Assembly (NCBI RefSeq): GCF_900109645.1
Contig: NZ_FOBG01000001.1
Location: 3,020,262-3,084,261, forward strand
From: Duganella sp. CF402
GTDB lineage: Bacteria > Pseudomonadota > Gammaproteobacteria > Burkholderiales > Burkholderiaceae_D
Direction: 5' to 3'
DNA: 64,000 nucleotides
In this document: piece by piece, positions 42,252 through 54,155 of the stretch
How positions within the stretch are numbered: position 1 is the first letter of the stretch
Layout of the letters: every line of letters starts with the position of its first letter
The notes under the pieces: generated by a model
Told to the model about the DNA's origin: nothing
Databases searched by the model: none
What the model saw: the letters and a program-made list of their open reading frames with translations, nothing else
Position numbers and translations under genes: made by a program

Positions 42252-43823
42252 GTGAGCAATAACACCGGCAACGGGCCGATGCCCCGGCAAATTCCCTACA
42301 TCATCGCCAACGAAGGCTGTGAACGTTTCAGCTTCTACGGCATGCGCAATATCCTGACGCCTTTCCTGCTCAGTACCCTGTTGCTGTTCATTCCCATCGG
42401 CGACCGCACGGCGGAAGCCAAGCACGTATTCCACACCTTCGTGATCGGCGTCTACTTCTTCCCACTGCTGGGCGGCTGGATTGCGGACCGCTTCTGGGGC
42501 AAGTACAAGACCGTGTTCTGGTTTAGCCTGATCTACGTGGCGGGCCACGCCTGCCTGGCGATTTTCGAACACGACCTGACCGGTTTCTACACCGGCCTGG
42601 CGCTGATCGCATTCGGCTCGGGCGGCATCAAGCCGCTGGTAGTGGCGTTCGTCGGCGACCAGTTCGACCAGACCAACAAGAACCGCGCCAAGGTGGTGTT
42701 CGACGCCTTCTACTGGATCATCAACTTCGGCTCCTTCTTTGCATCGCTGCTGATGCCGGTGTTCCTGCGCGACTACGGCCCGGCCGTGGCCTTCGGCATT
42801 CCCGGCATCCTGATGGCGATTGCCACGCTGGTGTTCTGGGCCGGCCGCAAAAAGTACGTGCACGTACCGCCGGCCGCGCCGAATCCGGATTCCTTCAGCA
42901 GCGTGGCGCGCACAGCCCTGCTGGCGCGTGCTGACGGCCAATCGCGTCCAGGCCTGATGGTCGCCGGCGCCGGCGCAGTGGCAGCGGTGATCTCGCTGTG
43001 CATGACGCCATCATGGGGCTTCGTGATTGCGGCTTGCACGGCGCTGGTGCTGGTGCTGGCGTTTGGCGGCATCGGCGTGTCGATGCAACTGGAACGCGCG
43101 CGCGGCATTCACACCGATGAAGCAGTGGAAGGCGTGCGCGCCGTGCTGCGCATCCTGATCGTGTTCGCGATGATTACGCCGTTCTGGTCCCTGTTCGACC
43201 AGAAGGCCTCGACCTGGATCGTGCAGGCCAACTCGATGGACAGCCCGTTGCTGTCGATCTTCGGCTGGGAATTCAAACTGCTGCCGGCGCAGATGCAGGC
43301 GGTCAATCCGATCCTGGTGATGCTGCTCATCCCGTTCAACAACCTGGCCCTGTTCCCGTTAATGCGCATGGTCGGCATCACACCGACGCCACTGCGCCGC
43401 ATGGGTCTTGGCATCGCGCTGTCGGCGTCGTCGTGGGTAGTGATCGGCATGATTCAGCTGTCGATGGATGGCGGCGACCACGTCTCCATCCTGTGGCAGC
43501 TGCTGCCATATGCGCTGCTGACTTTGGGCGAAGTACTGGTCTCCGCGACCGGCCTGGAATTCGCGTACAGCCAGGCGCCGACGTCGATGAAAGGCATCAT
43601 CCTCAGCTTCTGGTACCTGGCAGTCACGGTCGGCAACCTGTGGGTACTGATCGTGAACTCGGGCGTGAAAAACGACGTGGTAGGCGGCTGGATCGCCGGC
43701 AGCGGTTTAAGCCCGATCGCCTTCCAGATGTTCTTCTTCGCCGCCTTCGCCGCAGCCGTCGCCGCCCTGTTCGCAATGTACGCCCTGCGCTACAAGATGG
43801 TCGACAACTACCGCAAGACGTAA
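42252..43823 (+). CDS. POT/PTR family proton-coupled transporter
   Basis: A 523-residue membrane protein with about 14 hydrophobic segments. The POT signatures are ANEGCERFSFYGMRNIL, containing the ExxER proton-coupling motif, and IAFGSGGIKPLVVAFVGDQF. The GTG start is chosen because AGGAG lies seven bases upstream; earlier starts lack this. POT proteins import di- and tripeptides with protons, and some transport other solutes. Its position between GH13 alpha-glucosidase and pullulanase raises the possibility of a sugar or mixed substrate, but the sequence does not prove it. Confidence 0.88.
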   Translation: MSNNTGNGPMPRQIPYIIANEGCERFSFYGMRNILTPFLLSTLLLFIPIGDRTAEAKHVFHTFVIGVYFFPLLGGWIADRFWGKYKTVFWFSLIYVAGHACLAIFEHDLTGFYTGLALIAFGSGGIKPLVVAFVGDQFDQTNKNRAKVVFDAFYWIINFGSFFASLLMPVFLRDYGPAVAFGIPGILMAIATLVFWAGRKKYVHVPPAAPNPDSFSSVARTALLARADGQSRPGLMVAGAGAVAAVISLCMTPSWGFVIAACTALVLVLAFGGIGVSMQLERARGIHTDEAVEGVRAVLRILIVFAMITPFWSLFDQKASTWIVQANSMDSPLLSIFGWEFKLLPAQMQAVNPILVMLLIPFNNLALFPLMRMVGITPTPLRRMGLGIALSASSWVVIGMIQLSMDGGDHVSILWQLLPYALLTLGEVLVSATGLEFAYSQAPTSMKGIILSFWYLAVTVGNLWVLIVNSGVKNDVVGGWIAGSGLSPIAFQMFFFAAFAAAVAALFAMYALRYKMVDNYRKT

Positions 43824-43837
43824 GCGAAGTATCAAAA

Positions 43838-43924
43838 CTACAGATTCTGGAGTACCATAGCCGCCAAATTAAGGGGTAAATTGCAGATTTTGTAGCTGCA
43901 CTACCTAAATCTACGGTTTTGGAG
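43838..43924 (+). promoter_or_regulatory. Leader of the pullulanase gene: hairpin and near-repeat
   Basis: AGATTT (43885-43890) pairs with AAATCT (43907-43912) and GTAG (43892-43895) with CTAC (43901-43904) around a CTGCA loop, 20 bases before the ATG. CTACAGATTCTGGAG (43838-43852) and CTACGGTTTTGGAG (43911-43924) are near-identical; the second includes the ribosome-binding GGAG. The role is unknown. Confidence 0.35.
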
Positions 43925-43931
43925 ACGGAAT

Positions 43932-46652
43932 ATGGGTGGCTCGCGCTGGGCAATAGTTGGCTTGGGAGGCGCGCTGGCGCTGGGTTCTTTGACGGCGTCG
44001 GCAGCACCGGCCCTGGCGGATTGCGATGGCGCGTTTGCCACCACGCTGCACGCGGCCCCTGCCTCTGATGCGCGGGCCTATTGGCTCAATCGTCAGCTGC
44101 TCAAGTGGCCGGGCGCCGATGCAGCCAGTGGCGTGTTCAAGCTGTACTTCTCCGCTACCGCCCAACTACGCGCCACCGCTGGTGCACGCGTTGCGGGTGC
44201 GGACGGCGCTATTGCGCTGTCGCGCTTTGATGGCGCGCTGCCAGCCGATATCGCACAGCGCTTCAAGTTTGTCGGCAACGGCGCTGTACTGGCCGTGGCA
44301 GCGGGTGATGCGGCGCGCGTGCCAGCGGCTCTACAGCAGCAGGCCTTGCTCGTGCTGGAAGCGGAAGACGGCACGGTGCGCGATGCCACCGCGCTGCAGC
44401 TCGCCGGCGCACTCGATGATATTTATGCCAGCGCAGCCAAGGCCGATGATCTCGGCGTCACTGTCGGTCTGCGCGATGCAGGCTTCAAGCTGTGGGCGCC
44501 GACTGCGCAGAATGTAGCGCTGTGTACCTACGATAACGGCACCGGTAAGGCCAACACCATCACGCCGATGGTGCGCGACGAAGCGACCGGCATTTGGTCC
44601 GCACGCGCCGGCGCCGATGGGCAGTACTACCAATACCTCGTGGACGTAGTCGCGCCGGGTGCTGGCCTGGTGCGCAACCTCGTTACGGACCCGTATTCCA
44701 TCAGCCTGACCACCGACTCGAAACGCAGCTACATCGCGGACCTCGGCGCGGCAAAGCTGAAGCCTGCCGGCTGGGACAAGACGCCGTCGCCAAACAAGGT
44801 GGCCGCGCAAACCGACATGACGGTTTATGAACTGCACGTGCGCGATTTCTCGATCAATGACAGCACCGTCAGTGCGCCACATCGCGGCAAGTACGCGGCA
44901 TTCACCGAGACCAGATCGAATGGCATGAAGCACCTCGCCGCCCTGAGCAAGGCCGGCATGACCGATATCCACCTGCTGCCTGTGTACGATATCGGCAGCG
45001 TGCCGGAACAAGGCTGCGTCGCACCTAAGATTCCGGCCGCCGCGCCGGATAGCGAAGCACAACAAGCTGTCATTGAGCAAATCAAATTCAAGGACTGCTA
45101 CAACTGGGGCTACGACCCGTTCCACTACAGCGCGCCGGAAGGCAGCTACAGCACCGATCCCGCCGACGGCGCCAGACGCATCGTCGAATTCCGCCAGATG
45201 GTGCAGGCCCTGCACAAGACCGGCTTGCGCGTCGGCATGGATGTGGTCTACAACCACACCTACATCGCCGGCCAGAGCGAGAAGTCGGTGCTGGACCGCG
45301 TGGTCCCAGGCTACTACCACCGCCTCAACGCCAAGGGCGACATCGAACGCTCCACCTGCTGCGACAACACCGCCACCGAAAACCTCATGATGGGCAAGCT
45401 GATGGTGGACTCGGTCGCGCTGTGGGCTAAACAGTACAAGATCGATTCCTTCCGCTTTGACCTGATGGGCCACCAGCCACGCGCCGCGATGGAACAAATC
45501 CAAGCCCGCGTTGGCAAACAAATTCACCTGATCGGCGAAGGCTGGAACTTCGGCGAAGTCGCCGACGGCGCGCGCTTCGTGCAAGCGTCGCAGCTGTCGC
45601 TGAACGGCAGCGGCATCGGCACCTTCAGCGACCGTGGACGCGACGCCGTGCGCGGCGGCGGCGCAGGCGACAGCGGCGGGCAGTTGATCTCGCAGCAAGG
45701 CTACATCAATGGTCTGATCTACGACGCCAACGAGCAGGCAGGTCAACGTCCGCTGGCCGACCTGCTGCACGCTTCCGACATGGTGAAGGTAGGACTGGCC
45801 GGCACCATCCGCAGCTACCCGCTGACCATAGCCGACGGTCGCACTGTCGCGCTGCAGGACATCGTCTATGGCGGCAACCAGCCGGCCGGCTACGCCAGCG
45901 AGCCGGGTGAAACCGTCAACTATGTGGAGAACCACGACAACCAGACCCTGTACGACATCAACGCCTTCAAGCTGCCGCAAGCCACCACCGCACGCGAACG
46001 CGCGCAAGTGCAGATGCTGGGCGCCGCCATCAACGCCTTCAGCCAGGGCGTGGCTTACTTCCACGCGGGCTTCGACATCCTGCGCTCCAAATCACTGGAC
46101 CGCAACAGCTTCGAATCAGGTGACTGGTTCAATCGACTGGACTGGAGCTACAAGGACAACTACTACGGCACCGGCCTGCCTCCGGCCGCCGACAACGGCA
46201 AGGACTACGCGCTGATCAAGCCACTGCTGCGCAACGCGAACATCAAGCCGGCAGCAGCGGATATCGCCTACGCCCGCGACGCCTTCCGCGACCTGCTGGC
46301 CATCCGCTCCAGCAGCGCCCTGTTCCGCCTGCGCACGGCAGAAGATATCAAGCAGCGCCTGCGCTTCTTCAACACCGGCCCGTCGCAAGTACCGACCGTG
46401 ATCGCCGCGCACATCGATGGCAAGGGCTATCAAGGCGCACGCTTCAAATCCATCACCTACCTGATCAACGTCGACAAGGTGGCGCAGCGCATCACGGTGG
46501 CGGAAGAAAAAGGCCGCTGCTACCAGCTGCATCCTGTCCACACCAGCATGACCGCAGCGGACAAACGCGTGGCCTCGCAAGCCAAGTACGACAAAACCAC
46601 CGGAACCTACGTCATTCCAGCACGCAGCGCGGTGGTTTTCGTTGAAAATTAA
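43932..46652 (+). CDS. pulA: Secreted pullulanase-type alpha-1,6-glucosidase (GH13)
   Basis: A 906-residue debranching enzyme. The signal peptide is WAIVGLGGALALGSLTASAAPALA. A beta-rich N-terminal module (about 35-170) is followed by a CBM48-like domain (GLRDAGFKLWAPTAQNVALC), then the GH13 barrel with the pullulanase-specific YNWGYDP, GMDVVYNHT, SFRFDLMGH (nucleophile Asp), LIGEGWNFGE (acid/base Glu) and NYVENHDNQTL. GGAG lies seven bases upstream. It would cleave alpha-1,6 branches of pullulan or starch outside the cytoplasm. The PKD lipoprotein and GH92 genes follow with 3-base gaps, so the three form an operon. Confidence 0.95.
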   Translation: MGGSRWAIVGLGGALALGSLTASAAPALADCDGAFATTLHAAPASDARAYWLNRQLLKWPGADAASGVFKLYFSATAQLRATAGARVAGADGAIALSRFDGALPADIAQRFKFVGNGAVLAVAAGDAARVPAALQQQALLVLEAEDGTVRDATALQLAGALDDIYASAAKADDLGVTVGLRDAGFKLWAPTAQNVALCTYDNGTGKANTITPMVRDEATGIWSARAGADGQYYQYLVDVVAPGAGLVRNLVTDPYSISLTTDSKRSYIADLGAAKLKPAGWDKTPSPNKVAAQTDMTVYELHVRDFSINDSTVSAPHRGKYAAFTETRSNGMKHLAALSKAGMTDIHLLPVYDIGSVPEQGCVAPKIPAAAPDSEAQQAVIEQIKFKDCYNWGYDPFHYSAPEGSYSTDPADGARRIVEFRQMVQALHKTGLRVGMDVVYNHTYIAGQSEKSVLDRVVPGYYHRLNAKGDIERSTCCDNTATENLMMGKLMVDSVALWAKQYKIDSFRFDLMGHQPRAAMEQIQARVGKQIHLIGEGWNFGEVADGARFVQASQLSLNGSGIGTFSDRGRDAVRGGGAGDSGGQLISQQGYINGLIYDANEQAGQRPLADLLHASDMVKVGLAGTIRSYPLTIADGRTVALQDIVYGGNQPAGYASEPGETVNYVENHDNQTLYDINAFKLPQATTARERAQVQMLGAAINAFSQGVAYFHAGFDILRSKSLDRNSFESGDWFNRLDWSYKDNYYGTGLPPAADNGKDYALIKPLLRNANIKPAAADIAYARDAFRDLLAIRSSSALFRLRTAEDIKQRLRFFNTGPSQVPTVIAAHIDGKGYQGARFKSITYLINVDKVAQRITVAEEKGRCYQLHPVHTSMTAADKRVASQAKYDKTTGTYVIPARSAVVFVEN

Positions 46653-46655
46653 TGG

Positions 46656-47003
46656 ATGCGAAAAACATCCATCCTGATCCTGTTCTTGCTGAGTGCCTGC
46701 GGCGGCGGTAACTACGAGCCGCAGGCCAATCGCGCGCCGGTCGCCAACGCCGGCCCGGCGCAAACCGTGGCCGCCGGCACCTCGATCAAACTGGCCGGCA
46801 GCGGCACGGATGCCGACCAGGATATCGTCCTGTATTCATGGACGCTCACCAAACCCACGGGCAGTAGCGCGACCCTGCTAAACTACCACGTCGCTACCCC
46901 GACCTTTTTCGCCGACCTGCCGGGAACCTATGTCGCCACCTTGGTTGTCAATGACGGAAAGCTCGATAGCGCGCCTTCTTCCGTCACCATCACAGCCAAC
47001 TAG
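46656..47003 (+). CDS. Small PKD-domain lipoprotein
   Basis: A 115-residue protein with a lipoprotein signal MRKTSILILFLLSACGGG, whose Cys fits the lipobox, followed by one PKD/Ig-like domain (about 25-115): NRAPVANAGPAQTVAAGTS, LAGSGTDADQDIVLYSWTL and FADLPGTYVATLVVNDG. PKD domains mediate protein-protein or polysaccharide contact and are usually attached to large secreted enzymes. Here it is a separate lipoprotein, three bases after pulA and three before the GH92 gene. It may hold substrate or enzymes at the membrane; that is inference. Confidence 0.85.
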   Translation: MRKTSILILFLLSACGGGNYEPQANRAPVANAGPAQTVAAGTSIKLAGSGTDADQDIVLYSWTLTKPTGSSATLLNYHVATPTFFADLPGTYVATLVVNDGKLDSAPSSVTITAN

Positions 47004-47006
47004 GAC

Positions 47007-49295
47007 ATGAAACCGCATACGCTCGCACTGCCTACCCTGTTGATAGCACTCACCGCCTCGGCGGCGCCGATCAAGGATCCGGTCGAATGGATCAACCCTC
47101 TCATGGGCACTGCGAGCAAGCCCGAACTCTCCAACGGTAATACCTACCCGACCATCGCCCTGCCGTGGGGGATGAACTTCTGGACGCCGCAAACTGGCAA
47201 GATGGGCCACGGCTGGACCTACACGTACGACGCCGACAAAATCCGCGGCTTCAAGCAAACGCATCAGCCATCGCCGTGGATGAACGACTACGGCCAGTTC
47301 GCCATCATGCCGGTGACGGGGAAGTTACGCTTCACACAGGATAACCGCGCCAGCTGGTTCTCGCACAAGGCGGAAACCGCCAAACCCTACTACTACAGCG
47401 TGTACCTGGCCGACGCCGACGTCACCACCGAGATCACACCGACCGAGCGCGCCGCGCAGTTCCGCTTCACCTGGCCCAAGACCGATGAGGCTTACGTGGT
47501 GGTGGACGCTTACGATAAAGGCTCCTACATCAAGGTCTTGCCGGAGCAGCGCAAGATCGTCGGCTACAGTACGCGCTACGCGCGCGGCCCGCTACCGAAA
47601 AACTTCAAGAACTACTTTGTCATCTACTTCGACAAGCCGTTCACCTCCACTCGCATCTGGAGCGGCGACAAGCTGGTGGAAGGCGTGACCGAACTGGCCA
47701 GCAACCATAGCGGCGCCGTGGTCGGCTTCAAGACCGAAAAAGGCGAGAAGGTCGGCATGCGCGTGGCGTCCTCCTTCATCAGCGAAGAGCAGGCCGAGTT
47801 GAATCTCAGGCGCGAACTGGCCAACGATAGCTTCGACACCACCGCGCAAAAAGGCAAGGATGTGTGGAACAAAACGCTGAGCCGCATCAACGTGGAAGGC
47901 GGCAGCGACGAGCAGACCCGCACCTTCTATTCCAGCTTGTACCGCATGCTGTTCTTCCCGAATAAGCTGTACGAGATCAACGCGGAGAACCAGATCGTCC
48001 ACTGGAGCCCTTACAACGGCGAGATCCTGCCTGGCTATATGTTTGCCGGCACCGGTTTCTGGGACACCTTCCGCGCGCTGTATCCCTTCCTGAACCTGAT
48101 GTACCCGTCGATCAACCGCGAGATGCAGGCCGGCTTGGCCAACGACTACAAGGAAGGCGGCTGGCTGCCCGAATGGTCCAGTCCCGGCCTCGCCAACGTC
48201 ATGATCGGGAATAACTCGGCGTCGGTGGTGGCGGAGGCTTACATCAAAGGCCTGCGCGGCTACGACATCGAAACGCTGTGGCAAGCGCTCAAGCACGGCG
48301 CCGGCAACGAGGGGCCGATGGACGCCGTCGGCCGCAAAGGCGTCAACTACTACAACGAGCTGGGTTACGTACCCTACGACGTCAAGATCAACGAGAACGC
48401 CGCGCGCACGCTGGAATACGCCTACGACGATTTCGCCATCTATCAGTTGGGTAAGGCGCTAGGCAAACCGGAATCGGAAATCGCCATCTACAAGCAGCGC
48501 GCCTTGAATTACAAGAAGCTGTTCGATCCGGAGACGGGCCTCATGCGCGGCAAGAACAAGGATGGTAGTTTCCAGTCGCCGTTCAACCCCTTCAAGTGGG
48601 GCGATGCTTTCACCGAGGGAAATAGCTGGCATTACACGTGGTCAGTGTTCCAGGACGTGCATGGCTTGATGGAGTTGATGGGCGGGCGCGAGAAATTCGT
48701 CGCCAAGCTCGATCAGGTATTCACGCTGCCGCCGGTCTTTGACGAGAGCTACTACGGGGAAGTGATCCACGAAATCCGCGAAATGCAGATTGCGAACATG
48801 GGCCAGTACGCGCACGGCAACCAGCCGATCCAGCACATGATTTATTTGTACGGCTATGCAGGTGCGCCGTGGAAGACGCAGTACTGGGCGCGCGAAACCA
48901 TGAACCGCTTGTACAAGCCGACGCCGGACGGCTACTGCGGCGATGAGGACAACGGCCAGACTTCGGCGTGGTATGTATTCTCGGCGCTGGGCTTCTATCC
49001 GGTGACGCCAGCCGTGCCGCAATATGTGCTTGGTGCGCCGCTGTTCAGGAAGGCCACGCTGACACTGGAGAATGGCAAGCAGATCGTCATCAACGCACCG
49101 GCTAATAGCGACAACAAGCGCTATATCGGCGCGTTGAAGGTGAACGGCAAGCCTTACAACCACAACTGGCTCGATCACAAGGCGCTCACGCAAGGCGCGG
49201 TGCTGGACTTCGACATGCGCGCCGCGCCGAACACGAAGCGCGGCGTGAGCAGCGCCGACGCGCCGTACTCGCTGTCGACGGCGCCCTCGCAGTAA
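47007..49295 (+). CDS. Secreted GH92 alpha-mannosidase
   Basis: A 762-residue GH92 enzyme, of usual length. The signal peptide is MKPHTLALPTLLIALTASA. GH92 features are EWINPLMGTASKPELSNGN, GTGFWDTFRALYP, TEGNSWHYTW (catalytic Glu region), QPIQHMIYLYGYAG and GDEDNGQTSAWYVFSALGFYP. The family comprises calcium-dependent exo-alpha-mannosidases, mostly alpha-1,2. It is third in the pulA operon, which is odd for a starch locus and suggests that mannose-containing glycans are also a target. The following gene is convergent, nine bases away. Confidence 0.94.
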   Translation: MKPHTLALPTLLIALTASAAPIKDPVEWINPLMGTASKPELSNGNTYPTIALPWGMNFWTPQTGKMGHGWTYTYDADKIRGFKQTHQPSPWMNDYGQFAIMPVTGKLRFTQDNRASWFSHKAETAKPYYYSVYLADADVTTEITPTERAAQFRFTWPKTDEAYVVVDAYDKGSYIKVLPEQRKIVGYSTRYARGPLPKNFKNYFVIYFDKPFTSTRIWSGDKLVEGVTELASNHSGAVVGFKTEKGEKVGMRVASSFISEEQAELNLRRELANDSFDTTAQKGKDVWNKTLSRINVEGGSDEQTRTFYSSLYRMLFFPNKLYEINAENQIVHWSPYNGEILPGYMFAGTGFWDTFRALYPFLNLMYPSINREMQAGLANDYKEGGWLPEWSSPGLANVMIGNNSASVVAEAYIKGLRGYDIETLWQALKHGAGNEGPMDAVGRKGVNYYNELGYVPYDVKINENAARTLEYAYDDFAIYQLGKALGKPESEIAIYKQRALNYKKLFDPETGLMRGKNKDGSFQSPFNPFKWGDAFTEGNSWHYTWSVFQDVHGLMELMGGREKFVAKLDQVFTLPPVFDESYYGEVIHEIREMQIANMGQYAHGNQPIQHMIYLYGYAGAPWKTQYWARETMNRLYKPTPDGYCGDEDNGQTSAWYVFSALGFYPVTPAVPQYVLGAPLFRKATLTLENGKQIVINAPANSDNKRYIGALKVNGKPYNHNWLDHKALTQGAVLDFDMRAAPNTKRGVSSADAPYSLSTAPSQ

Positions 49296-49304
49296 TCGCG
49301 CCGC

Positions 49305-50963
49305 TTACTCCTGGCCGATCAGCACCACGGCATTCTTCGTGCCGAAGTTGACGCTGCCGCCGCGCACCACGGCGGTCTTGCCGCTGTAGTAGTCCTTGAC
49401 CTTCTGGCCGTCGGCAAACACGCCTCCCAGCTTGATGCTGGTCGGCTTGTTGGTCGGCAGGTCCAGCGCCACCACCACTTTGTCGCGCAGGCCGTTCTTG
49501 TCGTAGGTGCGCTTGAAGACGTAGGGCTTGGCCGACAGCTGCTGGTGCACGCCAGCGCCTACCGCCACGTGGGCCTTGCGGAACAGGCCCAGTTTGGCCC
49601 AGTGTGCGCGGACCTCGGCGACCTTGTAGCCGTCACGCGCCACGTTCTGCTCCAGCTCATCCCAGTTCATGAAGGAACGCAGTTTGGCGTCGCCGGTCGC
49701 TTCGGCGATATCGAGCTTGCGCGCGGTTTCGTCACCGTAGTAGATCTGTGCCGCGCCGGGCGCCAGCAGCAGCTTGGTCGCGCTTTCGAACGGCTTCTTG
49801 CGCGATGCATCGAACGGCGCGCCGTCGTCGTGCGAATCGAGGTAGTTCAGCGTGGTGAAACCATTCAGCGCACCGCCATGCAGCGCGTTGGAATAGCTGC
49901 TGAAGATGGACTCGTAATCCTTCTTCGCATCCTGCACCAGGCCAAAGTTAATCATACCGCTGAAGCCGGACTGGTAGTAGTCGATACGGTCGCCGCCCCC
50001 CAGGTGGTGCGACAAACCTTCGGCGATGTTGTAGTTGTAGACTTCCGCCACAGAGTAGAATTTGTCGTCGCCGAGTTTCTTGTCCGGATTGGCCTTCTTC
50101 CAGTCTTCAAAGGCGATCGCCGATTCCTTCAACAACTCCTTCCAGACCTTGGCTTCCACGTGCTTGACGGTGTCGGCACGGAAGCCGTCTACGCCGTACT
50201 TGCGGATCCAGTCGGTGTGCCACTTGATCAGGTAGTAGCGCGGCGCGCGTGGATAGCCGGTGCGGGCGAAGAACTCGTTCAGGCTTTTCACCTCTTCCTC
50301 GAAACGACCTTCGCGCTGCCATTTCGCCATCAGGCGCTCCGGCAGCTCAACCGGCGTATCGCTCTCGGTGCGGAAGTCCGGCAGGTTTTTCACCAGCGTG
50401 CATTCGATGAAGGTCTTGGCGTTCTTATAGGTGCACATAGGCTCGGTGCGGACCCAGTCTTTCGGCCACACCGGATCGATCGCCGTCACCGGGCCGGTTT
50501 GGTTCATCACCACATCCAGCAGCACACGGATGCCGCGCGCGTGCGCCGCTTCCACCAGGTTGCGGAAATCGTTCTCGGTGCCGATGTTGGCATCCACCGT
50601 GGTGAAGTCGGAAGCCCAGTAGCCGTGGAAGCCATACGAGCGGCCAGTGCCTTCATCGGTGCCGTCGTGGATCTGCTCCACCGGCGGCGTGACCCAGAGG
50701 GCGGTCACGCCGAGCGAGTCGAAATAGCCTTCGTTGATTTTGTTGATGATGCCGGCCAGGTCGCCGCCCATATAGCCGCGCAGCGGCGCCGCATCGGCGC
50801 GGCGGTCGTAGGCCAGGTCATTGCCGGTGAAGGCGTTGCTGAAGCGGTCCGTCAGCAGGAAATAGACTGTCGCGTTCTCCCACAAAAATGGCTTGGGCTT
50901 TTCCGCCGCCACGGCGGCGGTACTACCCAGTGCAAGAGCCAATGCGAGTGTGGTCAATTTCAT
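49305..50963 (-). CDS. Secreted alpha-amylase family GH13 enzyme
   Basis: A 552-residue enzyme with signal peptide MKLTTLALALALGSTAAVAA. The GH13 motifs are ENATVYFLLTDRFSNAF, VTALWVTPPVEQ, VLLDVVMNQTG, GFRADTVKHVE (nucleophile Asp), YSVAEVYNYN (acid/base Glu) and NYLDSHDDGAP. Its length and motifs fit periplasmic or secreted alpha-amylases of Gram-negative bacteria. It is followed on its transcript by nothing clear, and preceded 18 bases upstream by phosphoglucomutase and then a sugar MFS gene, all minus strand, so MFS-pgm-amylase is a probable operon. Confidence 0.92.
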   Translation of the reverse strand: MKLTTLALALALGSTAAVAAEKPKPFLWENATVYFLLTDRFSNAFTGNDLAYDRRADAAPLRGYMGGDLAGIINKINEGYFDSLGVTALWVTPPVEQIHDGTDEGTGRSYGFHGYWASDFTTVDANIGTENDFRNLVEAAHARGIRVLLDVVMNQTGPVTAIDPVWPKDWVRTEPMCTYKNAKTFIECTLVKNLPDFRTESDTPVELPERLMAKWQREGRFEEEVKSLNEFFARTGYPRAPRYYLIKWHTDWIRKYGVDGFRADTVKHVEAKVWKELLKESAIAFEDWKKANPDKKLGDDKFYSVAEVYNYNIAEGLSHHLGGGDRIDYYQSGFSGMINFGLVQDAKKDYESIFSSYSNALHGGALNGFTTLNYLDSHDDGAPFDASRKKPFESATKLLLAPGAAQIYYGDETARKLDIAEATGDAKLRSFMNWDELEQNVARDGYKVAEVRAHWAKLGLFRKAHVAVGAGVHQQLSAKPYVFKRTYDKNGLRDKVVVALDLPTNKPTSIKLGGVFADGQKVKDYYSGKTAVVRGGSVNFGTKNAVVLIGQE

Positions 50964-50981
50964 GCTGTCGTCCTTATGGTT

Positions 50982-53985
<3,004 letters not shown>

Positions 53986-54022
53986 GCTGCGCGTCCCGAT
54001 TTTAAAAATTTGTAGGAAAATA

Positions 54023-54074
54023 ACACGACCCTATGGACGTGTCAATCACAAGAACTTCCTTGTAAAATAACGAT
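54023..54074. promoter_or_regulatory. Divergent MFS/GH31 promoter with two inverted repeats
   Basis: ACACG-N10-CGTGT (54023-54042) and ACAAG-AACTTC-CTTGT (54048-54063) lie in the 170-base gap, followed by TAACGAT (54068-54074). ATCACAA, ACAAGAA and TAACGAT also occur, in part inverted, in the GH13/POT promoter at 42145-42209. Shared regulation of the maltodextrin genes is suggested. Confidence 0.35.
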
Positions 54075-54155
54075 AAAAAGCCTATCCAGAGGCCGGGCTA
54101 TGGTGTCAAATGTAGCCAAACAACAAAATTCAAGCCGACCACTGAGACCGAATTC

